A stretch of 64,000 nt of DNA from Thalassia testudinum (GCA_037157565.1 JAZHRO010000013.1:33484501-33548500); one strand, 5' to 3'; shown: positions 34,164-46,561, counted from the stretch's first letter. Notes: generated by a model not told the origin, from the sequence alone. Program-made: numbers and translations.

Positions 34164-34345
34164 TGTTAGAAAATAGAAGAGATGTTTTGTTATTTTATTA
34201 AGTAAGCCTTAAGCCTGGACGAAGGCCAAAGTATAAGAGGAAACAAAAGTAAACATATTTAAAAAATAGATGCTAATCATTATAGGACAACCAATCCTAC
34301 CAAAAAAAAGAAATGGTAGGCATGGTAGGACAACCAATCCTAACA
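34164..34345 (-). repeat. 5' LTR of copia 1
   Basis: 182 bp, from TGTTAGAAAATAG to CCAATCCTAACA on +. The short TGTTAG...CTAACA ends are imperfect inverted repeats, as expected. Confidence 0.9.
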
Positions 34346-35067
34346 CTTTTGTTAGAATGTATATTACTAATTAGCATCCCAGATACTTATCAGTCCTTTG
34401 TCCGCGCATTTTCATTAAATCCAGTGTTTTTCTTTCTTTGTTTCTTTCTTCTTCTTTTTTTTTTTCTGTTTCCCTTTAAAATATTATGTGCTTTTTGGGT
34501 CCACCAGTGCATCTGGCTCCAAAACCACAATCTTGAGGCATTTAGCCTGGAGTATAATTTGGTTGCATTCTAGGGTGGGAAGATTCAGAGGTCTAACCTG
34601 AAGACTGGAAATCTGGTTCGGTGTTTCTGAAGGTCTGGTCTTGTGAGCAGATATCTGGAAAGCCAGGTGCTGACATCCACTCTTAAAGGATCCTACTGCA
34701 ACTGCTAGTTTTGGAGCTTCTACAGAAGCAGGGAAGAAACAGAAATTTGTGAAGCTGTTGCAGCTGCAAGAGGGAAATAAAAGGAGCTCCAGGGAAGAAG
34801 CCAAGGTGGTCAGCATAGAAGGAGCCTGCTGGAGGTAGAAGAAAACCTCAGTGATCAAATATTCACAAGGGATTAGGTAAAACTTAGGGATTTTTCCTTC
34901 TTTTGATAATTCATCTTGTTCACCTCTGTAGATTAGTAGAGTTACAGCCATATTACTTATGGTATTTGGCTATCGAATCGTTGTTAGAGGTAATGTTCAT
35001 GTGGATGTGATAGTTTTAACATGAGATACAAACATTAGAAAGTTGATTTGGGCCATGAATTGCCTTA
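34346..35067. other. Unassigned intergenic DNA
   Basis: AT-rich with a pyrimidine run at 34430-34470. A stretch at about 34590-34860 is more GC-balanced but has no convincing reading frame or recognised repeat. Confidence 0.4.
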
Positions 35068-36070
35068 GGCCTAGTTTGAATGGAGGGATAGATTTTGTTG
35101 GATAACTTTTTTGTAGATGGGTTATCCTGCATTTCTATTTGGAAGTCATATAGGTTATCCCGATGGGTTAACCTGTATCTGTTTAGAATGCAGAGCAATA
35201 ACCTGGAGGACTATCTTATGTGTGGAAGTTTGATGTTTGGGAGTTTGTTGATGAGATAAGATACATAATGACATTTTTGTCCTTATAGCTGTTGGTTTGA
35301 AAGTTAGTTGATTGTTAATGTTAATTAACTTTGATAAGACATTATAATTTATTATTTCCAATAAATGTTTTATTTGATATAAGAAATTTTATTTGTTTTA
35401 ATTGTAATTAAAATCATATTAATTGAAATAAGTTGCCATTATGTATAACTTGATAGGTATTGCTCTATTAATTACATTTCTAGTTAGTAACTAATGCCTT
35501 TCTTATTTTCATCTTAGTAAAGAGACCTTAACTTTTAGTAACCATCTACGTGTGGCGTTCCTAGAAGGGATGCACATTTTTTAGTTCGCTTTCTGCTTTT
35601 TGTAGTTTATGGTGATCGGTAATATGACTTTTAGATCTCTTTAATTAAGGTGATAAAGCAAAAACAAAATAGCAAACAACCATAAAACGACCGAAACAAG
35701 GGATTTAGATTATGTGGAAAAGGTTAACCCCATATGTTTTTTTTCTTTCCTTTTTTTATTTTTGAGGTAAGTTGTGAGATGGTTGAGAAGCCATATTCAT
35801 TGAAAGGCAACTCTAATTAATGGGATATTAATAAGGGCAAAGATGGTATTTATCTCTTATAATCATGGATTGGGAATAATGTAGGTGGGATAAGGTCCTA
35901 AGGGTTAACCCATGAAAATTCATGGGATAACCCTCCAAAATCCTTATCCCACATGAATCCAAGAATAACTTATCCCAGGTTAAGTGCTCTTAACCTAGGT
36001 TAAAATATCCCATCTACCAAACATGGTTAACCTCCATTTTCATGGGTTAACGTGGTTGCCAAACTAAGTC
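35068..36070. mobile_element. PIF/Harbinger-like nonautonomous TIR element
   Basis: The ends GGCCTAGTTTGAATGG and, reversed, GACTTAGTTTGGCAAC are imperfect terminal inverted repeats. Both are flanked by TTA (35065-35067 and 36071-36073), the three-base duplication of PIF/Harbinger. It is about 1.0 kb with no transposase. Subterminal GGGTTAACC/GGTTATCC motifs are repeated at both ends. Confidence 0.65.
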
Positions 36071-36643
36071 TTAGAGATTCATTGGAAAGGAGGGCATAAT
36101 CAATATTGAAGTCTGGAATAGAACTAGACATCCAAAGTTAAGAGTGGATCTTTGGACGTGGTGTTCTAGATGTTGCATACATGTCCAGATGTGTAGAACT
36201 AGAATAGTTGTTTGAGTTGGATTTTGCTAAAAATGCATGAGAAAATCCCTTGTAAGGTTGTCTAGGTTGAACCTGCACATCTTAAGGGACTCCATCAAAT
36301 GTCTTGTCTTAAGGCATTGGACATCTAGGAAATCGAGGTTTTAACTCCTCGACTCCATTAGATGTTTGGCCTTATTTCATTGAGTGAGTTTCCTACGATG
36401 TTCTATTGGGTTCTCTTAGCTTATTGATAATGACTCTTGGACGATGACCACCCCAAATAAGCTATCCTTGCTCCTTTCTAATAACCAATACATAGTTGGG
36501 TCTCTTGGTACCAATGGGCTTTGTAATGGATGCTCTCAAGTTGCATGATCTCTTATGTATCAAATATCCAAAAGGAATAAGTTAAAAGCTGGATTTGCCT
36601 CCTACATAAAGAAAGATATCACCTTTATCTAGGCATAAGTGGC
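36071..36643. other. Unassigned intergenic DNA
   Basis: No coding frame or known repeat is recognised. The sequence ends at the target site GTGGC of copia 2. Confidence 0.4.
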
Positions 36644-36790
36644 TGAAGCGAGAAATGAGCAATCCAATCTATTCCGTAACCCTACATCTCACTATATAGA
36701 GATGTGGGAAAAGCATAGAACAACCCATATAAAAAAAACATAAAGGATGACATAAAAGCTATATAACTCTTACACACTACATAACTCTCA
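36644..36790 (-). repeat. 3' LTR of copia 2
   Basis: The LTR runs from TGAAGCGAGAAATGAGC to CATAACTCTCA on + and matches the right LTR closely. Confidence 0.85.
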
Positions 36791-39473
36791 GCACTCCTCA
36801 AGTTGGAGCATAGATATCGATCATGTTCAACTTAGAATAACATTTGTTGAAGAGCGCTCGTGGTAGTGCCTTGGTAAAGATGTCAGCAGTCTAGTCCTCA
36901 GAAGCCACATGAGTTGTGTTGATAAATCCCCGTTGGATCAAGTCACGTATATAGTGGTAATCAACCTCTACATGCTTGGTCCTCTTATGAAACATAGGAT
37001 TATTTGCCATATAGGTGGCAGCTCAGTTGTTGCATCTCATCTTTATTGAAGACTCAACTGAGATATGCAGATCTGTCAGAAGTGATCGTATCTACATTAT
37101 TTCAGTAGCAGTTTGAGCCATAGGTTGATACTCAGACTCTGCACTAGATCTGGAGACAACAACTTGCTTCTCACTCTTCCATGTGACTCGGTTCCCAGCT
37201 ACTTAGGTTAGTGTGTAGTAGGTAGTAGACTTCCTGTCAGTAATTCAACTTTCATAGTCTGCATCAATGTATGCCACAATATGCAAAGAAGTGCGTTTTG
37301 TAAATAGAATCCCTTTCTTCAAAGAATTCTTTAGGTATCTTAGTACCATCATAGTAGCATCCCAGTGCTGCTTGGTGGGCTTGTCAATAACTGACTCAAT
37401 GTCTCAATTGCTAGGGAAACATCAAGTTAAGTGATCGTCAGATAAAGAAGTTTCTCAATCAATCCTCTACACTAGTGAGTGTCCACTGGCTTGGAATTCT
37501 CATCATGTAGATCAGTAGATGTGCCTTCGGATCTATAGGAATATTTGTTGGTTTAGCCCCTAGCATGCCTGTCTTCTGTAGCAAATTAGTGGCATATTTC
37601 TTCTAACATAGAACAATTCCTCTCTTGCTCCAAACAACCTCTATCTTGAGATAGTAGCAAAGTGGTCCTAAGTCTTTGATGACAGTTTTTTGCAAGGCAC
37701 TTCTTCATTTCAGCAATGCCTTGCCCATCATCTCCTGTAAGAATGATGTGATCCACATATACAAGTATGATCATTAGTTCTTGTGTAGTCTTCTATATAA
37801 ACAGATGAGGATGTGCAAAACCCTAGTGTCTCACTTGTGACAACTTTTGGAATCAGACCCTGGGACTTTGCTTCAAGTCAGAAATCGCTTTGCGTTGATG
37901 ACGAACCTTGGAACCCCCCCTGAAACTCATATCACAATGATTGTTTCATATAGACCTCTTCCTGCGGGAAGGCATTTTTGTCGTTTAACTGGTGGAGTGG
38001 CTAGTCCTGCTGGACAACAACAAAGATAAGGATCTAGATAGTTGACAGACGTGCCACTGAGGAGAAGGTATCAAAGAAGTGGCTCCTAGAGAGAGTTGTG
38101 TAAGATCCTAGGTATGACTAGAGATAAGGGTTGACATCACATCTTTCATGGCTTGCCGTCACTTTGGATCAAGAGTAGCCTGTTGATGTGAACTAGGGTC
38201 CTATACATTAGAGAGTGCCAGGGTAAACATCCTGTAATTTGGGGATAGATTGGCTATAGAAACATACTTTGAAATGGGGTGAACGGTGCATGTCTTAGTT
38301 CCTTTCCTTAAGGCAATTGGTAAATCAAGATCAACATCCCCCTGGTCACCAACTGTCTCATTTGCCTCCACTTGCTCTGTTGGTGGAGAGTCGGCCTAAG
38401 AAGTTGGAATGCCGTGGATGCTATCCGATATACCTTGACAAGAGCCACGAGACAGAGTATTGAGAGAGGATGACGTTTGTGGCACTGGTGTAGGGGATCC
38501 TGTTTAGGACAATGAGAATAGAGCCTCTCGAACATGTTGTTAGGGTAACCATGGGGGGGAGATGAACCATCAGGTGGCTTCCTTTGTGAAGTATCTAAGG
38601 ATACATGAAGTGGTATGACAACAACATCCTTAGATGCAGGAGTGCGATTATGGGAGCTAGACAAAAAGTAGTAAGGTTTTGACTCATGAGAGGTAACATC
38701 GGCACTGACATAATGGTGGCTCCCAACCGAGTCATAACATCAGTTCCCCTTCTGTGTTCTTGAGTATCCAAGAAAGATATGCTTGACAACACAAGGAGTA
38801 AGTTTATTCCTATTGGGTCCATGAAGATGCACAAATGCTACATAGTTGGAGACTTTGGGTGATACCCCAAATAATTCACAATTAGGAAACTAAATGGAAT
38901 AAGGAACCTGCTCGTCAAGAGCTGTACATGGCATCTAATCAATGAGATAACACTCAGTCAACACTGCATCTCCCCCTTAGCTATTTGGTACACTATTTTG
39001 TTTCAATAAAGCCCTTACAACATCTAAGATATGCTGGTGCTTCTTTTCTACCATGCCATTTTGTTGTGACATGTAGGGACAACTTGTTTGATGAATGATT
39101 CCATGTTTTCAATAGAAGGCATGTAGCGAGCTAGTGTAAAACTTTAGGACATTGTCAGATCAAATGATTTTCACCTTCACCTCAAACTGATTCTTATCTC
39201 GACCAGGAAAGTGCGGATCATATCACTGGGAAAGCACGGATCATTTCACTGAGAAAACGCGGAGCATATCATCGGTTTCATACTTGAATTTCAACAAAAA
39301 ATGCAAGCAAGACGGAAGAAATCATCCACTGCCACCAAATAAAATCTTACCCTATACGATCTGAGGTTCGATTAGGTCCCCAGATGTCTAGATGGAGTAA
39401 CTGAAACATGGATTCGAAACTCTGATGCTGGCTCTTTGAAAATGTACTCCTGTGATGTTTTCCAAGTTGACAT
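36791..39473 (-). pseudogene. Copia 2 integrase, RT and RNase H
   Basis: The minus strand gives pre-integrase CQLGKHHRSTFSKSQHQSFE and integrase LLHLDIWGPNR (39347-39470). The integrase C-terminus follows with the text of IFLGYSRTQKG (about 38750). The RT has LVYVDHIILTGDDGQGIAEMKKCLAK (37690-37770), where the catalytic YVDD is changed to YVDH. RNase H occupies about 36800-37440. Numerous stops and frameshifts occur, and all domains are inactive. Confidence 0.85.
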
Positions 39474-39632
39474 TGTTGATACCTTTGCATCTCCTTATCA
39501 GTATTGCTGTTCTTTTCGTTCATGCTTAATTTCAAAAGTATAGGGGGCTACTTGTATTTTTCCCTAGGGCTTCTCTTCTATAAATAGAGCTCTAGGGTTT
39601 CCTGCAACAGTAATAAGAATCATATCTCTACA
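39474..39632 (+). repeat. 5' LTR of copia 3
   Basis: The LTR runs from TGTTGATACC to ATCTCTACA and contains a TATAAATAGAG promoter box near 39580. TGGTATCAGAGTAG follows directly as primer site. Confidence 0.9.
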
Positions 39633-39647
39633 TGGTATCAGAGTAGT
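39633..39647 (+). other. Primer-binding site of copia 3
   Basis: TGGTATCAGAGTAGT abuts the LTR end; it is of initiator-Met type. Confidence 0.9.
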
Positions 39648-40299
39648 GGTCCTAGGCCGGTGCTTCGTACCTTCTTGATCCCCATCTTCTTTCTTGATCC
39701 ACCTAAAAACACCTTTCTTGGGATCTGAACCCTAGAGACTATTGTTCTTCGAGAATCGAACACCAACATGGTCGATTCTCGTCACCACCGCTACCTATTG
39801 CCATCAACCACCGCTAATCACCTTGCAGAGGGGTCACTGGCCCATCGCTTGCCGGTCGAACCACCTCTGGCGGACCACCATCAGTTATAGTTGCACTGGT
39901 GTTGATTCTTCTCCCAGCATTGTTGCCTACTTCTTAGGATTTAAAATCATCGATTTCTCCACCTAACTCAGATCTGAGGGGTGCGGTAGTCTTTCCTTGG
40001 ATTGTCTAGGGTTCCGGCACTGATTGGTGATGGATCCAAGGTTGATCACCTCATCGGAGCGTCGTTACTCCCATTAGCCACCACCGCCTGTCTTATTTTG
40101 CCCTTGTTTGACAGATTACGAGTGGAAGTCTGATTATCTGATGGTCGCAAACGATTTTTGAGATCCCATGAGATGTAGATGAGTCATTAGGAATGATTGT
40201 CGCAATGTTGTTGGTGGTATTGGGATTTCAACTAAGAGAGATATGGCCTTGGAGGTTGTGGATGCTTCAAATCATGGAGAAGTGGAGACTTCAAGAATC

Positions 40300-41130
40300 C
40301 TTTTTTTGGGCCTAATTGCGAAGTTCAACGGGTCAGACTATGCGAAGTAGGCGTAGTCGATCGTAATGTAGTCAAGGGTCATGACATTGGAACATATTCT
40401 TCTTGAGTCTGAACTCGTGGAAAAGGTAGGCAAGTATGCCATTTGGAAGAAAGACAATGTGATGATTCGTGCATGGATCATGAATACCACCATCCAACGT
40501 ATCCCGATAGAGATCATGTGCTACAAAATAATGGAGATGTGGGACGTTATGCATCATACTTATAAAAATGCAGCCCGCATCCTATAGTTGCACCATGAGA
40601 TTGCCCATATGAGACAAGATGGATGACCCCTCTCTTAGTACTATTCCGGTTTAAAGTCGGCCTTTAAGAGGTTCAATGCATATACCCATGTGTGTTTCTG
40701 TGAGTCCTTGAAGTTCTATAGAGCACAAACCATGGTTGGTCATTTTCTGGCTGGATTGGATTCGTCTTATGAAGTGACTAGATCACAGATGCTCATGCTA
40801 TTGAAGATTCCCACTATTGAGGAGGCCTACAATCGCCTAAGCAGGTTTGCTATTTCTCTCACTCCATCTTAACAAGTGGAGAATACGTCTGCTACAACTG
40901 GTTCTTAGGGTAGATGGGGAGGACCTAGACAATCTATTTGTGGTCATGGGCATGGATGTGGCAGTTAGTGGTGTACCAAGCTCCAATGCTTCTACTATGG
41001 CAAGATTGGACACATTGAAGAAACTTGCTAGTCAAAACATGGGAAGCCTGCCAATGCTCATCAAGCGATCATTGGTCTTGAGGTGACAACCAAGTCTATG
41101 CACATCACATGAACAGTTTGATGATTTAGT
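40300..41130 (+). pseudogene. gag: Copia 3 gag
   Basis: Segments WKKDNVMIRAWIMNTTIQRIP, FNAYTHVCFCESLKFYRAQTMVGHFLAGLDSSYEVTRSQML and IPTIEEAYNRLSRFAIS follow the order of plant copia gag (UBN2-type) proteins. The zinc knuckle reads CFYYGKIGHIEETC: the second cysteine of CX2C is tyrosine. Stops occur near 40585, 40870 and 40908. Confidence 0.82.
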
Positions 41131-41159
41131 CCAATGTATATCTCAAATGTCCTAGGTTG

Positions 41160-41850
41160 CTCCATCTGGATCTGGAGATATTGTGACTATTGCTATGCCC
41201 TCAGGCCTTACATGCAATACTAAGTCTGATGATGCAGACTGGCTCGTAGATTTTGGTTCCTCACGCCACATCTGTGGGAAGGCTCAGCAATTTGCAAGAT
41301 TGAGTCTTGATGCTTCTAGGAGGACTATTGCGGTTGCAGATGGCATGAACTCCCTGATTACTAGTCAGGGGGAGGTTCAGATAGCCCCCCCATATGAGGC
41401 TATAGAATGTTCTCCATGCACTTGATTTTCCTATGAACTTTCTTTCTATTAGTTGCATTACAAACGAAGTATATTGTTGTGCTATATTTGATGCGATGAC
41501 TCTTTTCTTTTAGGATATACTGATGAAGCAACTGATTGGTTGTGGCTGTGAGGAAGGGGCGGTTTACTGTCTACTACAAACATCGTACGCTGGTCTTGCT
41601 GTGACATCTTCTAGCGGAGTATCAAGCTATTTATGGCATTTACATTTCAGTCATTTACCTCTACATAAGTTACGACGAATCATTGCTTAAATTCCTCCTA
41701 CAACCATTTTCTAGTGTGAGACTTGTCAGCTTAGAAAACACCACAAAAGTTCTTTTTCCAATCAGTAGGGTTGATGGTCAGATGGCTATGTCCCAGTGCT
41801 GTGAAATGTATATTTGTGAGATATTCCAGAACTCAAAAAGGGTACTGATA
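41160..41850 (+). pseudogene. Copia 3 protease and pre-integrase region
   Basis: DADWLVDFGSSRHICGKAQQF (41238-41300) is the protease, with DFGS in place of the family DSGA/DTGA site. After a frame change, ALDFPMNFLSI and a CETCQL-KHHKSSFP motif (about 41714-41760) mark the pre-integrase zinc region. At 41844 the text RYSRTQKGY is cut by the hAT-like insertion. Confidence 0.82.
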
Positions 41851-42087
41851 TTCAAGGTTTTAAATGTCGATTTCAATACCATTTTGATAAATTTCTAAGT
41901 GCACATTTCGGAGGCACGTCGTGGAAAGATTGGTATTTTGACGTCAGATTTCGACGATTTCATTACCCTAAAATAGTTTATTTTGGAGGCACCCCGAGGG
42001 CATGTGACTAAAATGGCAGAAGTAGTCATAATGATTAAAATTTCAAGAAAATCATAGCTTAATAAGTTTCTGTAAGAATAAGAATGT

Positions 42088-42505
42088 TGTGAGGATTCAG
42101 GACGAGAGCGAAGCAGAGTTGGTATGTGGAGACTCCACGCGTGGATTGTTGGGCATGAGAGAGAGAGAGATCATAACAAGGGGAGTTGGAGAGAATAGAA
42201 CTTTATTAATACAACTCAAGGGAAAAATTTTATTCCTATACCTAAAACAATCCTCAATCAAAACAAATTAATTCCTAAACAAACTCAATCAATCAATTAA
42301 TCCTAAATTATCTTATTCCTAAATTGGACTCTTATTAATTAAACGAAATTGTCACATTTAACACAAAACTTGGCATGTAAGCCACCAACCTTAATTCCTA
42401 AACAGGCTACACGACCTTAACATGGACCCGCTAACACATGTACACATGACCTATCTGCATGGCAACTGTGCCACGTAGAATTCTACATGGAGCCAAACCT
42501 TCACA
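42088..42505 (-). repeat. 3' LTR of gag-only element
   Basis: 418 bp. It aligns with 43853-44292 along its length; the partner has an extra ~22 bp near 44008. Confidence 0.88.
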
Positions 42506-43852
42506 CACCCCCTCAAGTCGAGGTTGGAGCATGCCCTAGACTTGTGATGGGACCAGTGGCTCCACCACTCTTCATCATCTCCTATGCAGGAGCTTTTGTA
42601 TGCTTAAGAAGCTACGAAAAGTCCTTGTGCAACCTCCGAAGTCGTTGCCTTATGGGCAACCTCAATAGTTGTTGCAATAGCTACTGTAGTCTTCTTATCT
42701 TCTTGATGCATCGCTTAGATCTTCTCTAGATTTACGCGGAAGAGAAAACTCACGTTGGGAAATAGATGCTCCACGTGAAGGCCTCCCGAATTTGTCCCAA
42801 CACTTGTCTTGTGGATGATTGTGCATCCTCAGTGCTCAAGGTGGGACGACGTGGCCTGCTCCTCGGCTTCGCCCTTTCCTACGTCCTGCACCATCCTTAG
42901 TAGTTGTTAGTGCAGTGTTCTCAACCATTGTATTCGTCTCTACCTTTAGTTCTCCAAGTTTCTTGAGATGACTATAAATCGTCTTAAGATCCATCTTCTC
43001 ATCCAAGGCGAGAATCTGATCACGCGTCGGCTGATATCAGAAATGCAATTTTGATAGAAACTTTGCTGCCTGCCATCTCTCACACGTGTTGGTCTGCTAG
43101 TTGCAACAGACATGCTCTAAAATCTCGATCTCCATAAATAGTGCCTCCATTTTCGCATAATATTTATCTAGGGGGAGATTCCCTTGATTTGTTGTCCATA
43201 TGCATGTATATATGTCGATGATACGAGCATTGCTGGACTTCTTGGAGTACCTCTTCTCCAAGGAATTCCACATCTCTAACATCGACTACTTGTAGAGTAT
43301 TTCGGAGGTGATGGATAGATCAATTGAGTTCATTAATCAATTTATTATGAGATAATTATCATTCTCGCGCTTCTTCTTCTTTGATGAGTCCCTGACTTTA
43401 GAGGCATCTTCAAGCAACATGTGGACCTTCTCCTATCCATTGATGAAGATCTTGAATGCCCTAGCCCATAGGACATGTTTGGATGCGCCTTGAAGCTTGA
43501 TGTCCCTTAGATGATCACCTTGCCATCTTTGGTCGACACTTGAGCCTTATTCTTTGTCATCTTCTCTGAACAATGAACCTCCGCCTACTTTTGTGCTCCA
43601 CATAAGGCACCAGATGTGGTGGCAAGAGGACTTGCCAGGAATGCCCTGCTCGACTCCTTAGGCCTTGTCTAAGGTGCCAAGGTCTTCTAAGAAGTTCCTG
43701 AGAGAACTTCCCACGCCAAGAGAAGAAGCCACAGATCTTGTGGCCAAGTGTTGACGCATGTATAGTTCATGCACAAGAGAGGCTCTCCCATGCATGGCCT
43801 TTTCTCTTCCACGCACCCTCTTAGTTCTTGGGTAGAACCTACTCTGATACCA
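42506..43852 (-). pseudogene. Copia-gag-like fragment in nonautonomous element
   Basis: The minus strand reads MLEMWNSLEKRYSKKSSNARIIDIYTCIWTTNQGNLPLDKYYAKMEALFMEIE (43120-43282), then LPTRDQ-LALDEKMDLKTIYSHLKKLGELK further on. It has the plan of a copia gag (UBN2 type), but there is no protease, integrase or RT. Frames are broken. Confidence 0.6.
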
Positions 43853-44292
43853 TGTAAGGATTTAGGACAATAGCAAAATGGAGTTGGCATATGGAGACTC
43901 CATGCGTGGATTGTTGAGTGTGAGAATCGAGAGAAAGAGAGAGAGATCACGGCAAGGGGAGTTGGAAAGAATAGAATTTTATTAATGCAACTCAAGGAGA
44001 AAAAGTGATTGTTTATCTCTATTTAAAGGGATTTATTCCTATACCTAAAACAACCTTCAATCAAAGCAAATCAAATTTTAAACAAATGCAATCAATCAAC
44101 TAATCCTAAATTTTCTCATTCTTAAATTGAACTTTTATTAATTAAAAGAAATTACCACATGTGGTGCAAAACTTGGCATGTAAGGCACCAACCTTAATTC
44201 CTCAACAAACCACACAGCGTTGACATGGACCTGCTGACACGTGTCCACATGGCCTACCCACATAGCAGTCCACGTGGAACCAAACCTTCACA
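43853..44292 (-). repeat. 5' LTR of gag-only element
   Basis: 440 bp, TGTAAGGATTTAGG to ACCTTCACA on +. The primer site is at 43831-43852 on its left. Confidence 0.88.
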
Positions 44293-44808
44293 AATGTTAT
44301 ATCCTAATATTCGTATGCAACATGATGTTTATTCCAACCCCTAAATAAATCAATCACAACTATATATTAATAGATTCTGACCAAAATGGCTAGCAAATTG
44401 GAATTTAAAATATAGGAAGGAAGATTTGGGGGCTTAGAGGAGATCTAGTTGAGAATACTTATGAGTTACGTATATATCTAGTTATAGAGTAGATCTAGTT
44501 TATAATTAGGGTCGTGTAGATCTAATTGTAGAGTAAATCTACTTTATAATTAGGGATAGATGTGGAATAAAATCTCAAGAGAAGAACAGGAGCAGAAACA
44601 ATAGCAACGGAGAAGAATGGGAATAGTAGTAGCAACGGAGGAGAATGGGAGAAGAGCAGCAATAGCAGTGAAGTAGCCAAGGTTTGAAATATTGATATCA
44701 ATATCACATTGATAAGTCAAAAGGGGAATGTATTGGCTATATATCGTTGATATCAGGGAATCTCGACAAAATCATTGAAAATGACTTAAAATGTTACAAT
44801 ATGAAAAG

Positions 44809-46561
44809 GGGATTTTTACATATGTCATTGAAATCTCTTAAAATTACTTATTTTCCATTGACTTTACTATATTAGCCATTTTGCAATTAAAAAAGTCACG
44901 CTGATTTCATATTTGCCACTTTGTTAGTTATGACCATTAACCTTAAGTATTTTGGACTGAAATGTAATGAAAATTTATTATTTTATCCTCAATTTTTTTA
45001 CCCCCCGATCTTCCTCCTCCCCACTCCACCTCACTTCCTCCTTACCTTTGACCACCTCCTTCACCCCTCTCTCTAACCACCTCTCTTCTTCTCCACCTCT
45101 ACCTTCATTGTGAATCCACCAAACACAAAACTACTCCCTTCTCTTTCATCATGAACCCACCAACCACCACCTCTCCTTCACCGTGAACCAAACAACCACC
45201 ACCCCCCTTCTCCATGAAACTACTCCCCTCTCCTTTACCTTGAACCCAACAACCACCACCAGCCTTGTTGTCAAATACACACGGCCTCCACCCTCTCCTC
45301 TACCACAACCACGAAACTACTCCCCACTTCTACGTCGACAACCTCATCAACCTAGGTCTTATGATCATTGCACGTAAGTCGCTAATTTTGACCTTGACTC
45401 CTCATCTTCTTCCCTTTATTTCCCCTGTTCTTCCTTTTTTCTTCTCTCCACACAGCAACAACCACCACCACAAGCTACAACCACTACCATTGCCAACAAC
45501 CACCACTAACCCCTCTTTCTTCTCGCTCAGGACCTCCTTTATCGTCCTTGCTGTCTTCCTCCAATACTTGACGCCGATGTTGGTGCAGCTAGGTGGTGGT
45601 GGGCGCTTGGTAATTGTGGTGGATGCGTGGTGGGTTGACGTAGAAAAGAGGATAGGGAGCAGGGAATAAAGGAAGGAGATTGAAGGAGAAGAGACTGTGA
45701 AATAAAGCGACAAGGAGGTGCGAGAAAGATAGAGAGGGTAGCGGCTCCGGTGGCGATAGAGTTGCTAGCAAGGTTCGAAATGCCGATTTCGACATCGTGC
45801 CGATAAAATTCTAAGTATGCATGTCGTGGGCATGCTGACATGCCGACAAAAAATCACATAAATAATCAAAATGATATCATTTTTAAAAAATAATGATTGT
45901 GTAACAATAAAGGTATTTCATAATGACCGTGTGTGTGTCCTTAGATCCTTACGTTCCTCTATATCGACCTTCTATGCCTTTAGGGTTCCAGAAATCAGCC
46001 TGTGGCAGCAGCACCTTTGCTCAGCAGCATTAGACTCGGCACCACCATCAGTATGCCTGGGCATGCCCTCGAAATCGTCGGCATGCTGTCGGCACACCTG
46101 TAAATCGATACTATAATCATCTCGATATGGCCCCCTCCCTAAAATAGTCTTGCCGGTGGCATTTAAATCACTGGTTGCTAGTAGCAGATCGGTGGTGGTG
46201 AATGGTAAGAGAAGGGGAGAAGTGAGTTGAGGAAGGGGAAGTGGAAAGGGGTTGGAGAGTGGGTAGAGGAGGTGTAGGGAGGAGGAGGCCATAAAAGGAG
46301 GAGATGGTTGGAAGGGGTTGAGGACGTGATCAGAGATGAGGAAGAAGGGGGTGAAAATAGAAAAATAAATAAACTTTGAGAACAAAATAATAAATTTTCA
46401 TTACTTATCAGTTCAAAATCACTAAGTTTAACAACTATAACAAACGAAGTGGCAAATAAGAAAATAACTTGACTTTTTAAATAACAAAACTGACAATACA
46501 GTGAAGTTAATGGAAAATAAGTAGTTTTAAAATATTTCGATGTCATGTATGTAAAAATCCC
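44809..46561. mobile_element. Long-TIR element (Mutator-like candidate)
   Basis: Arms of about 200 bp (44809-45005 and 46370-46561) are inverted copies starting GGGATTTTTACAT. The flanks TATGAAAAG and TATGAAAGA match at seven of nine bases, which would fit a 9-bp Mutator-type duplication. The inside is CCA/GGT-rich filler without transposase, and holds a hAT MITE. A further hAT-like end (CAAGGTTTGAAATATTG) at 44678 suggests yet another nested layer around it. Confidence 0.55.
45767..46173. mobile_element. hAT-type MITE, 407 bp
   Basis: The ends CAAGGTTCGAAATGCC and, reversed, CAGTGATTTAAATGCC match at 11 of 16 bases. Perfect eight-base duplications GTTGCTAG lie at 45759-45766 and 46174-46181. 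It shares the GGCATGCTGTCGGCA subterminal motif with the big element 41853-46963, so it is probably a deletion derivative of the same family. Confidence 0.8.

Larger units (their letters stand above)
27956..34345 (-). mobile_element. Ty1/copia element 1, complete ends, dead coding region
   Basis: The LTRs (27956-28247 and 34164-34345) are flanked by a perfect duplication CTTTT (27951-27955 and 34346-34350). In minus orientation the order is 5' LTR, primer site, a vestige of gag, protease, integrase, RT, a 2.4-kb foreign insertion, RNase H, 3' LTR. The order PR-INT-RT-RH is diagnostic of Ty1/copia. Stops and frameshifts are frequent, and gag is nearly absent, so it must have depended on other elements or decayed since. 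Confidence 0.9.
42088..44292 (-). mobile_element. Gag-only nonautonomous LTR retrotransposon
   Basis: LTRs at 42088-42505 and 43853-44292 (TGT...ACA ends) are flanked by a perfect AATGT duplication (42083-42087 and 44293-44297). On the minus strand a perfect primer site TGGTATCAGAGTAGG adjoins the right LTR, and a G-rich purine tract adjoins the left one. The internal 1347 bp encodes only copia-gag-like pieces. Confidence 0.85.
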
